DNA of 36,559 bases from an uncultured Bacteroidales bacterium (lineage in GTDB: Bacteria > Bacteroidota > Bacteroidia > Bacteroidales > Paludibacteraceae), in contig CADCBP010000018.1 in the NCBI GenBank assembly GCA_902799705.1, positions 1-36,559 on the forward strand. The letters run 5' to 3'. Below the pieces are notes generated by a model, which made no database searches, was not told where the DNA came from, and saw only the letters and a list, made by a program, of their open reading frames with translations. A program made the translations under genes and the position numbers. Positions 1 through 6,902 of this stretch are shown here, one piece after another. Positions within the stretch are counted from its first letter, which is position 1. Each line of letters begins with the position of its first letter.

Positions 1-14
1 GGCATTTACGAGTG

Positions 15-46
15 CAAAGATACGAAAAAAAATCCACACTTGCAAA
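15..46 (-). promoter_or_regulatory. Bacteroidota-type promoter reading out of the left edge
   Basis: On the minus strand there is a TATCTTTG -7 box (complement of 15-22) and a TTTGC -33 element (complement of 42-46), 20 bp apart, which is the usual spacing in this window. It would drive a gene lying left of position 1. The -33 element lies inside the loop of the terminator hairpin at 26-63, so the two signals overlap. Confidence 0.55.
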
Positions 47-63
47 TAAATGTGGATTTTTTT
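26..63. terminator. bidirectional terminator hairpin
   Basis: An 8-bp perfect stem (AATCCACA at 31-38 with TGTGGATT at 51-58) is flanked by an A-run on the left and a T-run on the right, so it can end transcription on either strand. It lies downstream of the AAA+ ATPase gene. Confidence 0.75.
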
Positions 64-87
64 AGTAATCAGTAATCAGCGGTCAGT

Positions 88-144
88 TTATTTCACCTCT
101 GCTCCTGTGAGGGTATATACTTTCTCCCCACGGAGGATGTAGAT
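88..144 (-). pseudogene. orphan tail resembling a T9SS C-terminal sorting domain
   Basis: Read on the minus strand, this stretch is open for 18 codons, encoding IYILRGEKVYTLTGAEVK followed by TAA at 88-90; a TAG codon closes it on the upstream side. G-x-K-VYTLTG-x-EVK at a protein's extreme C-terminus is the typical end of a type IX secretion sorting domain in Bacteroidales. No start codon or upstream domain is present, so it looks like the stump of a displaced secreted-protein gene. A second stump lies at 1730-1798. The assignment rests on a short motif. Confidence 0.45.
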
Positions 145-163
145 CTATTATGGGAAAAAAATA

Positions 164-1483
164 TTATACCATTACTATTAATTGCAAAATCCAGTCTGCT
201 AACGGAAGAGGAATACTTATCAAGCCTCCATTATATTGCAGATTATTCATTGATAGACGCACACGCAATGAAGGATTATACCGGCTTGTATAAGATGCGA
301 GACTTCCTCCGCTGATACGTGTAGCCGATTTGACCTCTACAGGGATAACTTGGTCTATATGTTCTATCAGGAATTCTATTTCAGCTTGATTGCCGCTTGT
401 CCAATAATACGGCACGCCATCCAGTTGAGGTATTAATGCTTGCAAAACCATATTTTCCGCCATGGCTCCACGAAACTCTTTGTACTGTTCATTGCCGGAC
501 AATACCACTTCCGGAGACAATCGTGCTAATCTTCGCAATAATCCGCAATCCAAGGCGTAAACTTTAAATGCAGATAACTCGCGATAAGCGGAAAGCGGAA
601 TGCCCGGCTTGCTGACATTGTACAACCGGTAAATCAATCCTGCTTCTTCCAACCAGAACAGGCCATCTTCGTATTCGCGTGCCCGCGCTCCGCTTCGCAC
701 TACATTATAAAGGAACTTACGGTTTTCTTTAGAGAGCTGAGAAGGAAGTGATTGCCATAAAGCTGTTATGCGGTTTACTTCTACCGGAGTGGCATATTTG
801 GAGAAATCAGCCTGATAGAGATATAGAATGTCACCTAAAACGCGATCCACTTCTTGCATACCTCTGTTTTCCAACAAGGCAATAACGGCTTCCGGCATCC
901 CTCCGCATACCATATAGCGGCGATAAGAATCTGTCAGTTTGGACATGATAATCTCCGGCAGATGGGATAGAGAAAGATTTTGCTCGATGTAATCAAAGGT
1001 AGAAGGGTCAGCAGCGCGCAAAAATTCTCTAAATGTCAGCGGATAGAGCGACATCGTTTGCACTTTTCCAACAGGAACGGTCATGCTCTTTTTTCGCACA
1101 GCGACGCCTAATAGAGAACCGGCTGCTATGATGGCGTATTCGGGTGCATTTTCACAAAAGTATTTAAGCGAATTGAGCGCCGCTTCGGATTCCTGGATCT
1201 CATCAAAGATAAGCAAAGTTCGTTCCGGAACGATGGGTACAGGTACATAAAGAGCCAACTCACTTATTAAGCGTTTGGTATCTTTGGTTCGTGCGAATAA
1301 GTCGCGCAACTCCGGCATTTCGTCAAAGTTCAGTTCCGCCACGTACTCAAATTCACGTTTGCCAAACTCGCGCATTAACCATGTTTTGCCTATTTGCCGT
1401 GCTCCTTGCAGCAATAATGGCTTGCGATGCGGACTTGCTTTCCATGCTTTTAATTGCTCAAATGCATCTCTTTCTATTTGCAT
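164..1483 (-). CDS. AAA+ ATPase with C-terminal DUF4143 domain
   Basis: A 439-residue predicted ATPase of the AAA_14/DUF4143 class, common in Bacteroidales as single accessory genes; the biological role of the class is not established. Walker A is GARQIGKT (residues 27-34) and Walker B is LIFDEIQE (91-98). The region after about residue 200 matches the DUF4143 part, which resembles a nuclease-like fold. The start at 1483 (MQIERDAF) is preferred because AGGAGG lies a few bases upstream and the TATCTTTG promoter at 1514-1521 would leave the longer reading frame (from 1540) untranscribed. The upstream region carries two direct repeats (1568-1619) that may be operators. Confidence 0.85.
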   Translation of the reverse strand: MQIERDAFEQLKAWKASPHRKPLLLQGARQIGKTWLMREFGKREFEYVAELNFDEMPELRDLFARTKDTKRLISELALYVPVPIVPERTLLIFDEIQESEAALNSLKYFCENAPEYAIIAAGSLLGVAVRKKSMTVPVGKVQTMSLYPLTFREFLRAADPSTFDYIEQNLSLSHLPEIIMSKLTDSYRRYMVCGGMPEAVIALLENRGMQEVDRVLGDILYLYQADFSKYATPVEVNRITALWQSLPSQLSKENRKFLYNVVRSGARAREYEDGLFWLEEAGLIYRLYNVSKPGIPLSAYRELSAFKVYALDCGLLRRLARLSPEVVLSGNEQYKEFRGAMAENMVLQALIPQLDGVPYYWTSGNQAEIEFLIEHIDQVIPVEVKSATRISGGSLASYTSRYNPSLRVRLSMNNLQYNGGLISIPLPLADWILQLIVMV

Positions 1484-1513
1484 ATCTGACCTCCTCGTTT
1501 TTAGAAAACGGTG

Positions 1514-1545
1514 CAAAGATATGATTTTTTTTTGAGTCATACAAA
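1514..1545 (-). promoter_or_regulatory. promoter of the AAA+ ATPase gene
   Basis: The -7 box TATCTTTG is the complement of 1514-1521 and the -33 TTTG the complement of 1542-1545, spaced 20 bp. The start codon follows about 30 bp downstream. Confidence 0.7.
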
Positions 1546-1567
1546 TAAAAGTACTATTTTTGTGTAA

Positions 1568-1619
1568 TTTTACACATTTTCGGCACTATATTTTGTGATT
1601 TTTACACATTTCCGGCACT
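1568..1619. repeat. paired 20-bp direct repeats upstream of the ATPase promoter
   Basis: TTTTACACATTTTCGGCACT (1568-1587) and TTTTACACATTTCCGGCACT (1600-1619) differ at one base and are offset by exactly 32 bp, about three helical turns, which suits two protein dimers bound on one face of the DNA. They lie just upstream of the -33 element of the ATPase promoter. An inverted repeat GTGTAA-TT-TTACAC overlaps the first copy (1562-1575). An operator role is inference. Confidence 0.5.
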
Positions 1620-1620
1620 C

Positions 1621-1855
1621 GTAAGGTGCTTTAGCAATACATCTATGATTATCCGGACACAACACACGGGCGACTCATTGAGCCGCCCGATTTGTTTCTT
1701 TGTACTTGGTACTTAGTTACTTGGTCACTTTATTTGACTTCTTGTCCCGTGAGGGTATATACCTTCAGCGCAGCGTCAGCGCAAGGTCTGCTGATTTATG
1801 ACCATTTGAACCGATGTTGAAACGAGGTTGTTCTATTTCATCGGTTAGCCCTTTG
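1621..1855. other. non-coding stretch between dpnA and the ATPase gene
   Basis: No gene is seen. The stretch holds a GC-rich hairpin at about 1669-1689 (GGGCG-A-CTCA with TGAG-C-CGCCC), a loose 7-8-bp repeat of ACTTGGT type at 1703-1730, the T9SS-like stump at 1730-1798, and a further hairpin with arms AACCGATG and CATCGGTT at about 1811-1848, just past the dpnA stop codon. None has a clear U-tract. Confidence 0.4.
1730..1798 (-). pseudogene. second orphan T9SS-type C-terminal tail
   Basis: On the minus strand the open stretch encodes ISRPCADAALKVYTLTGQEVK, ending in TAA at 1730-1732 and closed upstream by TAA at 1796-1798. The last eleven residues match the stump at 88-144 (KVYTLTG-x-EVK), and the two share about 20 bp of DNA. 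It has no start or upstream domain. It lies 3' of the restriction cassette as the first stump lies 3' of the ATPase gene, so accessory genes may have replaced secreted-protein genes. Confidence 0.45.
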
Positions 1856-3040
1856 TTACTTTATCGTGATAAAATATCTAAGTGGCTCAATGTGCGCCAC
1901 TTGGGTGTATTTCTTCTTGTGGAGGTCTATCTCCTGATCGAAGCGGATGGACTTGTTCGGGTCAAAGAGGAAAACCGCATAATACGGTGCGTTCTCGGCA
2001 GAAAATCCAATGTTCTGTAAATCTTTCGCGGTATATATCCGAAAACCTTTGTTGGTTTGCTTGAATAGTAGCGGATTCTCTCCGTTGGTATGCAGGCAAA
2101 TATAGCCCAAACGCTCAAAACCTTCTTTCACCAACAACGAACCTTTGCTATCTCCTGCACGCGTGTAGGTTATACCTAATTGCATCGCTAGTTCGCGGTC
2201 TTTCTCGCGCATATGGTTCACCAGAACCGTTGCCTCTTGCCCGTTCTCGCGCATTTTGTCCAAGAGTTTCTTGCGTGTTTGTTCGTCCTCTAAGGCTTCT
2301 CGGCGACGCAAAGACAAGTCTGCGAAAGAACTATCTTGCTCAATGCCGATGTACTTGCGTCCGAGTAGATTAGCGGCTATACCTGTTGTGCCTGAACCGC
2401 TGAACGGATCAAGGATGGTGTCGTCTTCGTTGGTGGAAGCAAGAATGATTCGGTATAATAAACGTAAGGTCTTTTGTGTCGGGTGTTTGCCTTGCTGTTT
2501 CTCCCATGAACCCACCGCCGGAATACGCCACACATCGGCCATCTGCGTACCTCCGTTCAGTTGTTTCATGGTCTCGTAGTTGAACTTGTGCGTTTTCTTT
2601 TCCGACTTGCGCGCCCAAATGATGAGTTCGGTAGAGAAATTAAAATACTTGCACGACAAATTAGGTGGCGGGTCTGTTTTCTGCCAAGTAATCGTATTGA
2701 GCACTTTGTAGCCGAGCTCTTGCAGGCAGCGCATAACGACGTGGATGTTGTGGTGCGTGCCACTAATCCAAATCGTTCCGTTTTCTTTCAGTTTGGAGCG
2801 ACAAAGACCAAGCCATTTGCGATTGAACTCATAGATGTATTCAGGCGTGCCGCCTTTGTCCCATTCTCCTTTGTCCACACACACTTGCTTGCCGCTTTGC
2901 ACACTTATTCCTCCATTACTCAAGAAGTACGGCGGATCAGCAAAGATAGCATCAATAGAGTTATCCTCTATCTCGTTCAATCGTTCCATGCAATCGCCTT
3001 GCAGGATGCGAAAATCTGGATATGTAGTGTTATTTAACAC
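1856..3040 (-). CDS. dpnA: DpnA-like beta-class adenine DNA methyltransferase with a C-terminal extension
   Basis: Second methyltransferase of a DpnII-type system; in Streptococcus DpnA methylates GATC adenines and also accepts single-stranded DNA. Motif IV, DPPY (residues 35-38), precedes motif I, DPFSGSGT (211-218), which is the beta-class order; the W-x-x-P-A linker region (about 170-176) is also typical. The methyltransferase core ends near residue 255. About 130 further residues follow, a tail I do not recognise and which streptococcal DpnA (about 270 residues) lacks. The start overlaps the end of dpnII by 11 bp, so the two are translated together. Confidence 0.85.
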   Translation of the reverse strand: MLNNTTYPDFRILQGDCMERLNEIEDNSIDAIFADPPYFLSNGGISVQSGKQVCVDKGEWDKGGTPEYIYEFNRKWLGLCRSKLKENGTIWISGTHHNIHVVMRCLQELGYKVLNTITWQKTDPPPNLSCKYFNFSTELIIWARKSEKKTHKFNYETMKQLNGGTQMADVWRIPAVGSWEKQQGKHPTQKTLRLLYRIILASTNEDDTILDPFSGSGTTGIAANLLGRKYIGIEQDSSFADLSLRRREALEDEQTRKKLLDKMRENGQEATVLVNHMREKDRELAMQLGITYTRAGDSKGSLLVKEGFERLGYICLHTNGENPLLFKQTNKGFRIYTAKDLQNIGFSAENAPYYAVFLFDPNKSIRFDQEIDLHKKKYTQVAHIEPLRYFITIK

Positions 3041-3863
3041 GTTCGATAAACTCGCTAATGGTCGTTAAATTGTAGATACTGGGTATAGCAGCAAACGCTT
3101 CTTCCAATTTATTGCGGGCAGAGTTCCAACCTATTCCATCGGTAATCCACACAAACTCAAAGCCCGGCACTCCGTTTACTTTTGGCGCAACATCCGTATA
3201 GGAGCGAGCAACTTCATTGAGTTTAGAACCACCTCCGGAGTAGAAATTCACCTCAATGAGATAGGTTTTTCCATTAGCAGAAACCGCAAAATCAAAAACT
3301 TTCTGGTCTGCTCCAAGCACAGCCGAAATAGCCGGGAACTCTTTGGACGACACTTGTTCGCGGTACTTAACTCCCGCATTTTTAAAGATACGAGCCACAA
3401 GCGTCTCTGTAATCTCTCCGCTTCTATTCTTGCGCGCGTTCGTATCAAGACCTGTTTCAACACCAAAGACGTAATCCACCAAATCTTTGACTTCTTTGTT
3501 ATTGAAAACCTTATCCAAACCCGTTCCTTCTATAAATTTCATTACTCCATCTACCGAGTGAAATAGCGAGTGGATTGAGTGCATAGAGCCATCGTAGTCA
3601 ATGTATTTCTTATCGTCTTTCTTGCGAGTCGCTATGAGGATGTCCATTACCTCGAATACGCGTTTGTCCCGATTCCAAAGTGCTTCAACTGCTTCACGGA
3701 GATTTTCTTTTCCGATGAGATAGTTGAGTGTATTGAGACTTATTTCGATGTCTGCTACATTGCGCGCAATTTTCGGAAAGTCGCAGTAGAAATCAAGTGT
3801 TGCGTTCGTCTCGCGTAGTTGCGACATGAACAAATCGAATTGTGCTGTAGTATGTGCTGCCAT
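3030..3863 (-). CDS. dpnII: DpnII/MboI-family type II restriction endonuclease (GATC)
   Basis: A 277-residue endonuclease closely resembling DpnII. Recognisable conserved segments are LVDYVFGVETGLDTNARKNR, the catalytic block LIEVNFYSGGGSKLNE and EFVWITDGIGW near the C-terminus. The family uses a PD-(D/E)xK-like fold with EVN where EXK would be expected, and cuts unmethylated GATC. The length matches the family. The gene starts 3 bp after dpnM and overlaps dpnA, so it is the middle gene of a dpnM-dpnII-dpnA operon. GATC specificity is inferred from family similarity. Confidence 0.92.
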   Translation of the reverse strand: MAAHTTAQFDLFMSQLRETNATLDFYCDFPKIARNVADIEISLNTLNYLIGKENLREAVEALWNRDKRVFEVMDILIATRKKDDKKYIDYDGSMHSIHSLFHSVDGVMKFIEGTGLDKVFNNKEVKDLVDYVFGVETGLDTNARKNRSGEITETLVARIFKNAGVKYREQVSSKEFPAISAVLGADQKVFDFAVSANGKTYLIEVNFYSGGGSKLNEVARSYTDVAPKVNGVPGFEFVWITDGIGWNSARNKLEEAFAAIPSIYNLTTISEFIERVK

Positions 3864-3866
3864 AGT

Positions 3867-4778
3867 TTAGAATAATTGGTTTTGTTTAACATCTTTGTAA
3901 TTGTGCACCAAAATCTCGGTCAGTTTGCCGCGTTTGCTGGGGTTCGCATTCACACTGCGCGAAGCCCACACACGCTCAATCGTATATTGCCGATAGAGAT
4001 CATCAAAGAAACCATCCTGACAATCCGAATTGCTCAGCATGAAATGATAGCCGGAAGCGTCAACCGTGTCGCAAAACTCTTTCAAACGAACTTGCGCAAG
4101 GTCATTAAAAGCCTCTTTGGTGTAATCGTTGAAACTGCTGGTATTGTTCAAAGGACGGTAAGGTGGATCGAAATAAAAGAGTGTCTTTCCTTGGGCAAAA
4201 GGAAAAACTTGCTGGTAATCCCCGGTAAATATCTCTACCTTTTGCAATAACGCACTATCCGCATAAATCGTCTTGGCGTCGCATATCTGCGGATGATCAT
4301 AACGACCGAAAGGCACGTTGAAAAGACCTGCTTTATTGACGCGATAAAGGCCGTTAAAGCAAGTACGGTTTAGGAAAAAGAATAGTGTGGTATTACGGAA
4401 CGGGTCTAACGACTTGGTATTAAACTCGTCACGCCGTTGCATATAGAAAGCCCTGCGCTCATCTTCGGACGTGAGTGTATAATACTCATCTTGGATCTGT
4501 TGTAGAGACTCCACCAATTCCAACGGATGATTGCGCACCACCTTGTAGCACGTCGTCAGATCCGAATTGATGTCGTTAATAACGGCTGTTTGGATATTGG
4601 TGTGTGTACGTAACATATAGAAGAGCATCGCTCCTCCGCCCACAAAAGGCTCAATGTACGTCACATCTTTCCATTCATCAAAATCAGCCGGAAGCAAAGC
4701 TTCTAATTGCTCAATGAGCTGTGTCTTGCCGCCAACCCACTTTATAAATGGTTTGGCGACCGATTCAGTTAATTTCAT
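3867..4778 (-). CDS. dpnM: Dam/DpnM-family D12 class adenine DNA methyltransferase (GATC)
   Basis: A 303-residue alpha-class (D12) N6-adenine methyltransferase that protects GATC sites from the partner nuclease. Motifs in order are WVGGKTQL (14-21), PFVGGGAM (44-51, SAM binding), FNGLYRVN-K-GLFNVPFGRY (141-160) and DPPY (204-207), with NPSKRGKLTEILV near the end. It is the first gene of the restriction-modification operon, so methyltransferase is made before nuclease. The ATG follows, with one base between, an 8-bp stem hairpin (4780-4805), a likely point of translational control. Confidence 0.93.
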   Translation of the reverse strand: MKLTESVAKPFIKWVGGKTQLIEQLEALLPADFDEWKDVTYIEPFVGGGAMLFYMLRTHTNIQTAVINDINSDLTTCYKVVRNHPLELVESLQQIQDEYYTLTSEDERRAFYMQRRDEFNTKSLDPFRNTTLFFFLNRTCFNGLYRVNKAGLFNVPFGRYDHPQICDAKTIYADSALLQKVEIFTGDYQQVFPFAQGKTLFYFDPPYRPLNNTSSFNDYTKEAFNDLAQVRLKEFCDTVDASGYHFMLSNSDCQDGFFDDLYRQYTIERVWASRSVNANPSKRGKLTEILVHNYKDVKQNQLF

Positions 4779-4779
4779 T

Positions 4780-4984
4780 AGATAGCATTTTGCTGCCTGC
4801 TATCTTTCCTATTCTGCTTCTACGACCTGTATAAATACAAAATGCGGGCAAACTTGCTCGCACTGTGGTCGTAGGAATAGCACCAATAGAAAGACAAGTC
4901 GCCCGCAAAATCTGCGGGTTTGCTACTGTTCTTTCTAATTTGCTTATTCTTGAAATTTCCTACGTTTCAGTGCGAATAGACAAA
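4780..4984 (-). ncRNA. array of four consecutive hairpins upstream of dpnM
   Basis: No gene fits the 280 bp between dpnD and dpnM, but the stretch is dense with inverted repeats. Stem 1: AGATAGCA (4780-4787) with TGCTATCT (4798-4805), next to the dpnM ATG. Stem 2: CTACGACC (4820-4827) with GGTCGTAG (4867-4874), extended by CTATTC/GAATAG, enclosing TGCGGGCAA/TTGCTCGCA. Stem 3: AGAAAGACA (4888-4896) with TGTTCTTTCT (4927-4936), enclosing CCCGC/GCGGG. Stem 4: 4939-4949 with 4974-4984, enclosing TGAAA/TTTCA. This may be a structured leader, a separate RNA or a recombination site. No TAnnTTTG promoter was found within it. Confidence 0.5.
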
Positions 4985-5058
4985 TAGCAAACGCTAATTA
5001 ATAAATATGTTTACTCCGCCGCTGCGGATGTTTTTATGTCAATTATGTTTCTCGATTT
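4985..5058. other. remainder of the dpnD-dpnM spacer
   Basis: No gene is seen. It contains one small GC hairpin, CCGC-CGCT-GCGG at 5016-5027, in otherwise AT-rich sequence. Confidence 0.3.
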
Positions 5059-5223
5059 TCACTTACATGTTATGGTCGGTTCTCCAATGAAATCCCCTGC
5101 GTCCAAGACAATCTCCCCTTTGCGATAAAGTGCTTCAACAATCTCTTCCGCTTCCTCTGCATATTTTGCTTCAACAGCCACCTCTTTACGCAAAATCTCC
5201 TCTATGACTACAGAATATTTCAT
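5059..5223 (-). CDS. DpnD/PcfM-like small protein
   Basis: A 54-residue protein beginning MKYSVVIEEILRKEVAVEA, with an acidic middle and a VLDAGDFIGEPTI end. This resembles the small DpnD-PcfM family: a beta strand, an E/A-rich helix, then a D-F strand. The start at 5223 is where the similarity begins; the frame runs open to 5283 but the extra residues come from a repeat-derived sequence. DpnD was described with the pneumococcal DpnI cassette, so its place beside DpnII-type genes is unusual. Function unknown. Confidence 0.65.
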   Translation of the reverse strand: MKYSVVIEEILRKEVAVEAKYAEEAEEIVEALYRKGEIVLDAGDFIGEPTITCK

Positions 5224-5239
5224 TTGTTTAACTTTTCTA

Positions 5240-5275
5240 TGCTCCTTTTTTACGCTGTCGGTGAGGTCAGACCTG
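5240..5275. repeat. partial copy of the island 77-bp repeat
   Basis: Contains the segments TTTTTTACGCTGTCGGTG and GGTCAGACCTGGAT of the full repeats at 6004-6080 and 6903-6979, but lacks CCAGC between them and the right-hand hairpin. It lies between the DUF2442 stop and the dpnD start. Confidence 0.6.
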
Positions 5276-5282
5276 GATAGCA

Positions 5283-5537
5283 CTAACCTTCAATTACACC
5301 TGCGTGCAACTGTTCTATAGGGAATACCAAATCCCAACTCTTGCCCCACACTATATTTCCGTCTTCTATCTCAAAACGGCGAAAATTACGAGGGTCAAGA
5401 TACTTATTGTACTGCGGATGAGGGTGACGACGGATGAAATCACCTATATCCACTCTGCGAGTAGTTTGGTCGCTAAACTGCAAATCCACAGTACAGTTAC
5501 CCGCGTCTTTTGCTCCTATTACACAAAGTCTGCTCAT
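5283..5537 (-). CDS. DUF2442 family small protein
   Basis: An 84-residue protein matching the DUF2442 pattern: a beta-rich N-terminus (V-D-L-Q-F-S-D), then D-P-x-x-F-R-R-F-E-I-E-D-G-N-I-V-W and the closing W-D-L-x-F-P-I-E-x-L. Genes of this family often sit next to DUF4160 genes, as here with a 2-bp gap. The function is not established; a toxin-antitoxin-like module has been suggested for such pairs, and nothing in the sequence proves it. Confidence 0.75.
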   Translation of the reverse strand: MSRLCVIGAKDAGNCTVDLQFSDQTTRRVDIGDFIRRHPHPQYNKYLDPRNFRRFEIEDGNIVWGKSWDLVFPIEQLHAGVIEG

Positions 5538-5539
5538 AG

Positions 5540-5842
5540 TTATAATTTGGTTTTAATGGTTGTACTTTTTACTGCTTGCCTTAGTACAAAGAATTTAATC
5601 CACTTGGTAATTATATTCTTGCTATATTTCCGAATAAATTCCTCGGCTATCTTTTGATCCTTGGATGACAACGGTTCTTCCCCTGTCTTCTCGCGAACTC
5701 GGATCTCTACCAAAACACCATTATCCATAATAAGTTCAAAAATACTTTGACATCCTTTATGGGTGACATGCACATGTATAGGCTCATGTTCATTCGAATA
5801 GAAGAAAAAGACAAATCCGAAATATTCAAAAATCTTTGGCAT
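5540..5842 (-). CDS. DUF4160 family small protein
   Basis: A 100-residue protein beginning MPKIFEYFGFVFFFYSNEHEPIHVHV. The H-x-P-x-H-x-H-V motif near residue 20 is the hallmark of DUF4160. The start at 5842 fits the family; translation from 5941 would begin upstream of the -7 box. Downstream, the DUF2442 gene follows after 2 bp, so the two are one transcript that may continue into the restriction genes. The C-terminal KSTTIKTKL is basic. Confidence 0.78.
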   Translation of the reverse strand: MPKIFEYFGFVFFFYSNEHEPIHVHVTHKGCQSIFELIMDNGVLVEIRVREKTGEEPLSSKDQKIAEEFIRKYSKNIITKWIKFFVLRQAVKSTTIKTKL

Positions 5843-5849
5843 AGTGTTG

Positions 5850-5900
5850 GTTATTACATTTTGCGCTGCAAAATTACAAAGAATTTTCGAAATACGCAAA
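5850..5900 (-). promoter_or_regulatory. promoter and conserved leader of the DUF4160 gene
   Basis: -7 box TAATTTTG (complement of 5869-5876), -33 TTTGC (complement of 5896-5900), spacing about 19-20 bp. The 23 bp at 5850-5872, covering the end of the -7 box and the leader (GCAGCGCAAAATGTAATAAC), are identical to 7572-7594 in front of the antitoxin gene. Confidence 0.75.
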
Positions 5901-5963
5901 TATATAAGAAAGTATTTTTGATTTTGCATATTTTGATGCATCTACGGGCTGAAAAGCAGGCAC

Positions 5964-5995
5964 AAAAAAACAGAGCCTCGTTCCCGAAACTCTGT
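5964..5995 (-). terminator. terminator after the KilA-N gene
   Basis: Stem ACAGAG (5970-5975) with CTCTGT (5990-5995); on the minus strand it is followed by a run of seven U (complement of 5964-5970). It separates the KilA-N gene from the DUF4160 promoter. Confidence 0.7.
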
Positions 5996-6003
5996 ATATA
6001 AAA

Positions 6004-6080
6004 TATGTCACCGCTTTTTTATGCTGTCGGTGCCAGCGGTCAGACCTGGATTCCTGTTTAGCGTCAGTGAGTGACGATGT
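6004..6080. repeat. 77-bp island repeat, copy 1
   Basis: About 95% identical to 6903-6979, differing at four positions. It begins 2 bp past the KilA-N stop codon. Internal inverted repeats are CACCG/CGGTG, CCAG/CTGG, and CGTCA-GTGAG-TGACG at the right end. It has no sizeable reading frame. Confidence 0.85.
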
Positions 6081-6081
6081 T

Positions 6082-6888
6082 TTATGCTTTCAAGACATGC
6101 TTGCTTTCCACATTTTCCAACACAGTCATTTGTTGGATCGCTATTTGGTTGAGTTTCTGAAGCCGTTCTCCTTGCGGCATACCTTCATTGATAAAGACGG
6201 CATTCAGATTTTCCATGTTGCTCAGACAAATCAGCTGGTTAATCGTCGCATAGTCGCGTATATTGCCTTTATCCTCCGGATGGGCATCACGCCACTCCTT
6301 TGCCGTCATTCCGAACAACGCCACATTGAGCACATCCGCTTCGTTGGCATAGATAAGCGAACGATGGTATTGGCTTATCTCTTCCGGAACAAGGTTCGCT
6401 TTGATAGCGTCCGTATGGATATGATAATTAATCTTTGCCAACTCGCGCTTTGCAGACCAACCGAGTGCTTTTTGTTCCTCCTCTTTGAGTTGCTGATAAT
6501 CTTTGATTAAGTACACCTTAAATTCGGGACTAATCCACATTGCAAACTCAAAAGCGATATCTTTGTGAGCGTATGTTCCACCATAACGTCCTGTCTTTGC
6601 AATGATACCGATAGCACCCGTCTTCTCCATCCATTCTTTTGCACTCAGACGAAAACTATGAAGACCTGCCTGACTTTTTATTATGTCGAATTCGACAGAA
6701 TTAAAATTGGGGTTATGTACCTTTTCCCATATACCAAGAAACTCCACTGTATTACGATTGCGCAACCAGTTATGAAAGAAGAAATCCCCTTCCTTAATCT
6801 TCATCATATCGGTCAGACAGATATAATCTTCCTCGTGGATTGATATCACAGATACTTCAGTTCCTTGAACGTTTAGTTTATTTGCCAT
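6082..6888 (-). CDS. KilA-N domain protein
   Basis: A 268-residue protein of a family common in Bacteroidales accessory regions. The N-terminal part (residues 1-110) is a KilA-N-type DNA-binding domain, seen in D-Y-I-C-L-T-D-M, then F-H-N-W-L-R-N-R-N-T-V-E-F-L-G-I-W and G-R-Y-G-G-T-Y-A-H-K-D-I-A-F-E-F-A-M-W-I-S-P-E-F. The C-terminal half is helical and carries Y-A-N-E-A-D-V-L-N-V-A-L-F-G. KilA-N proteins are known from phages and mobile elements; no specific role can be assigned. The gene lies exactly between the two 77-bp repeats, with no obvious promoter of its own, so it may be read from the toxin-antitoxin operon. Confidence 0.85.
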   Translation of the reverse strand: MANKLNVQGTEVSVISIHEEDYICLTDMMKIKEGDFFFHNWLRNRNTVEFLGIWEKVHNPNFNSVEFDIIKSQAGLHSFRLSAKEWMEKTGAIGIIAKTGRYGGTYAHKDIAFEFAMWISPEFKVYLIKDYQQLKEEEQKALGWSAKRELAKINYHIHTDAIKANLVPEEISQYHRSLIYANEADVLNVALFGMTAKEWRDAHPEDKGNIRDYATINQLICLSNMENLNAVFINEGMPQGERLQKLNQIAIQQMTVLENVESKHVLKA

Positions 6889-6902
6889 GTATATAGTATT
6901 TT

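Noticed and set aside
3876-4250. Plus-strand gene opposite dpnM
   Set aside because: dpnM carries all its family motifs on the minus strand; the plus frame is a shadow.
4780-4984. Retron msr-msd or type III toxin-antitoxin RNA
   Set aside because: No reverse transcriptase gene lies in the window, and the array is not a head-to-tail repeat of one unit next to a ToxN-like gene.
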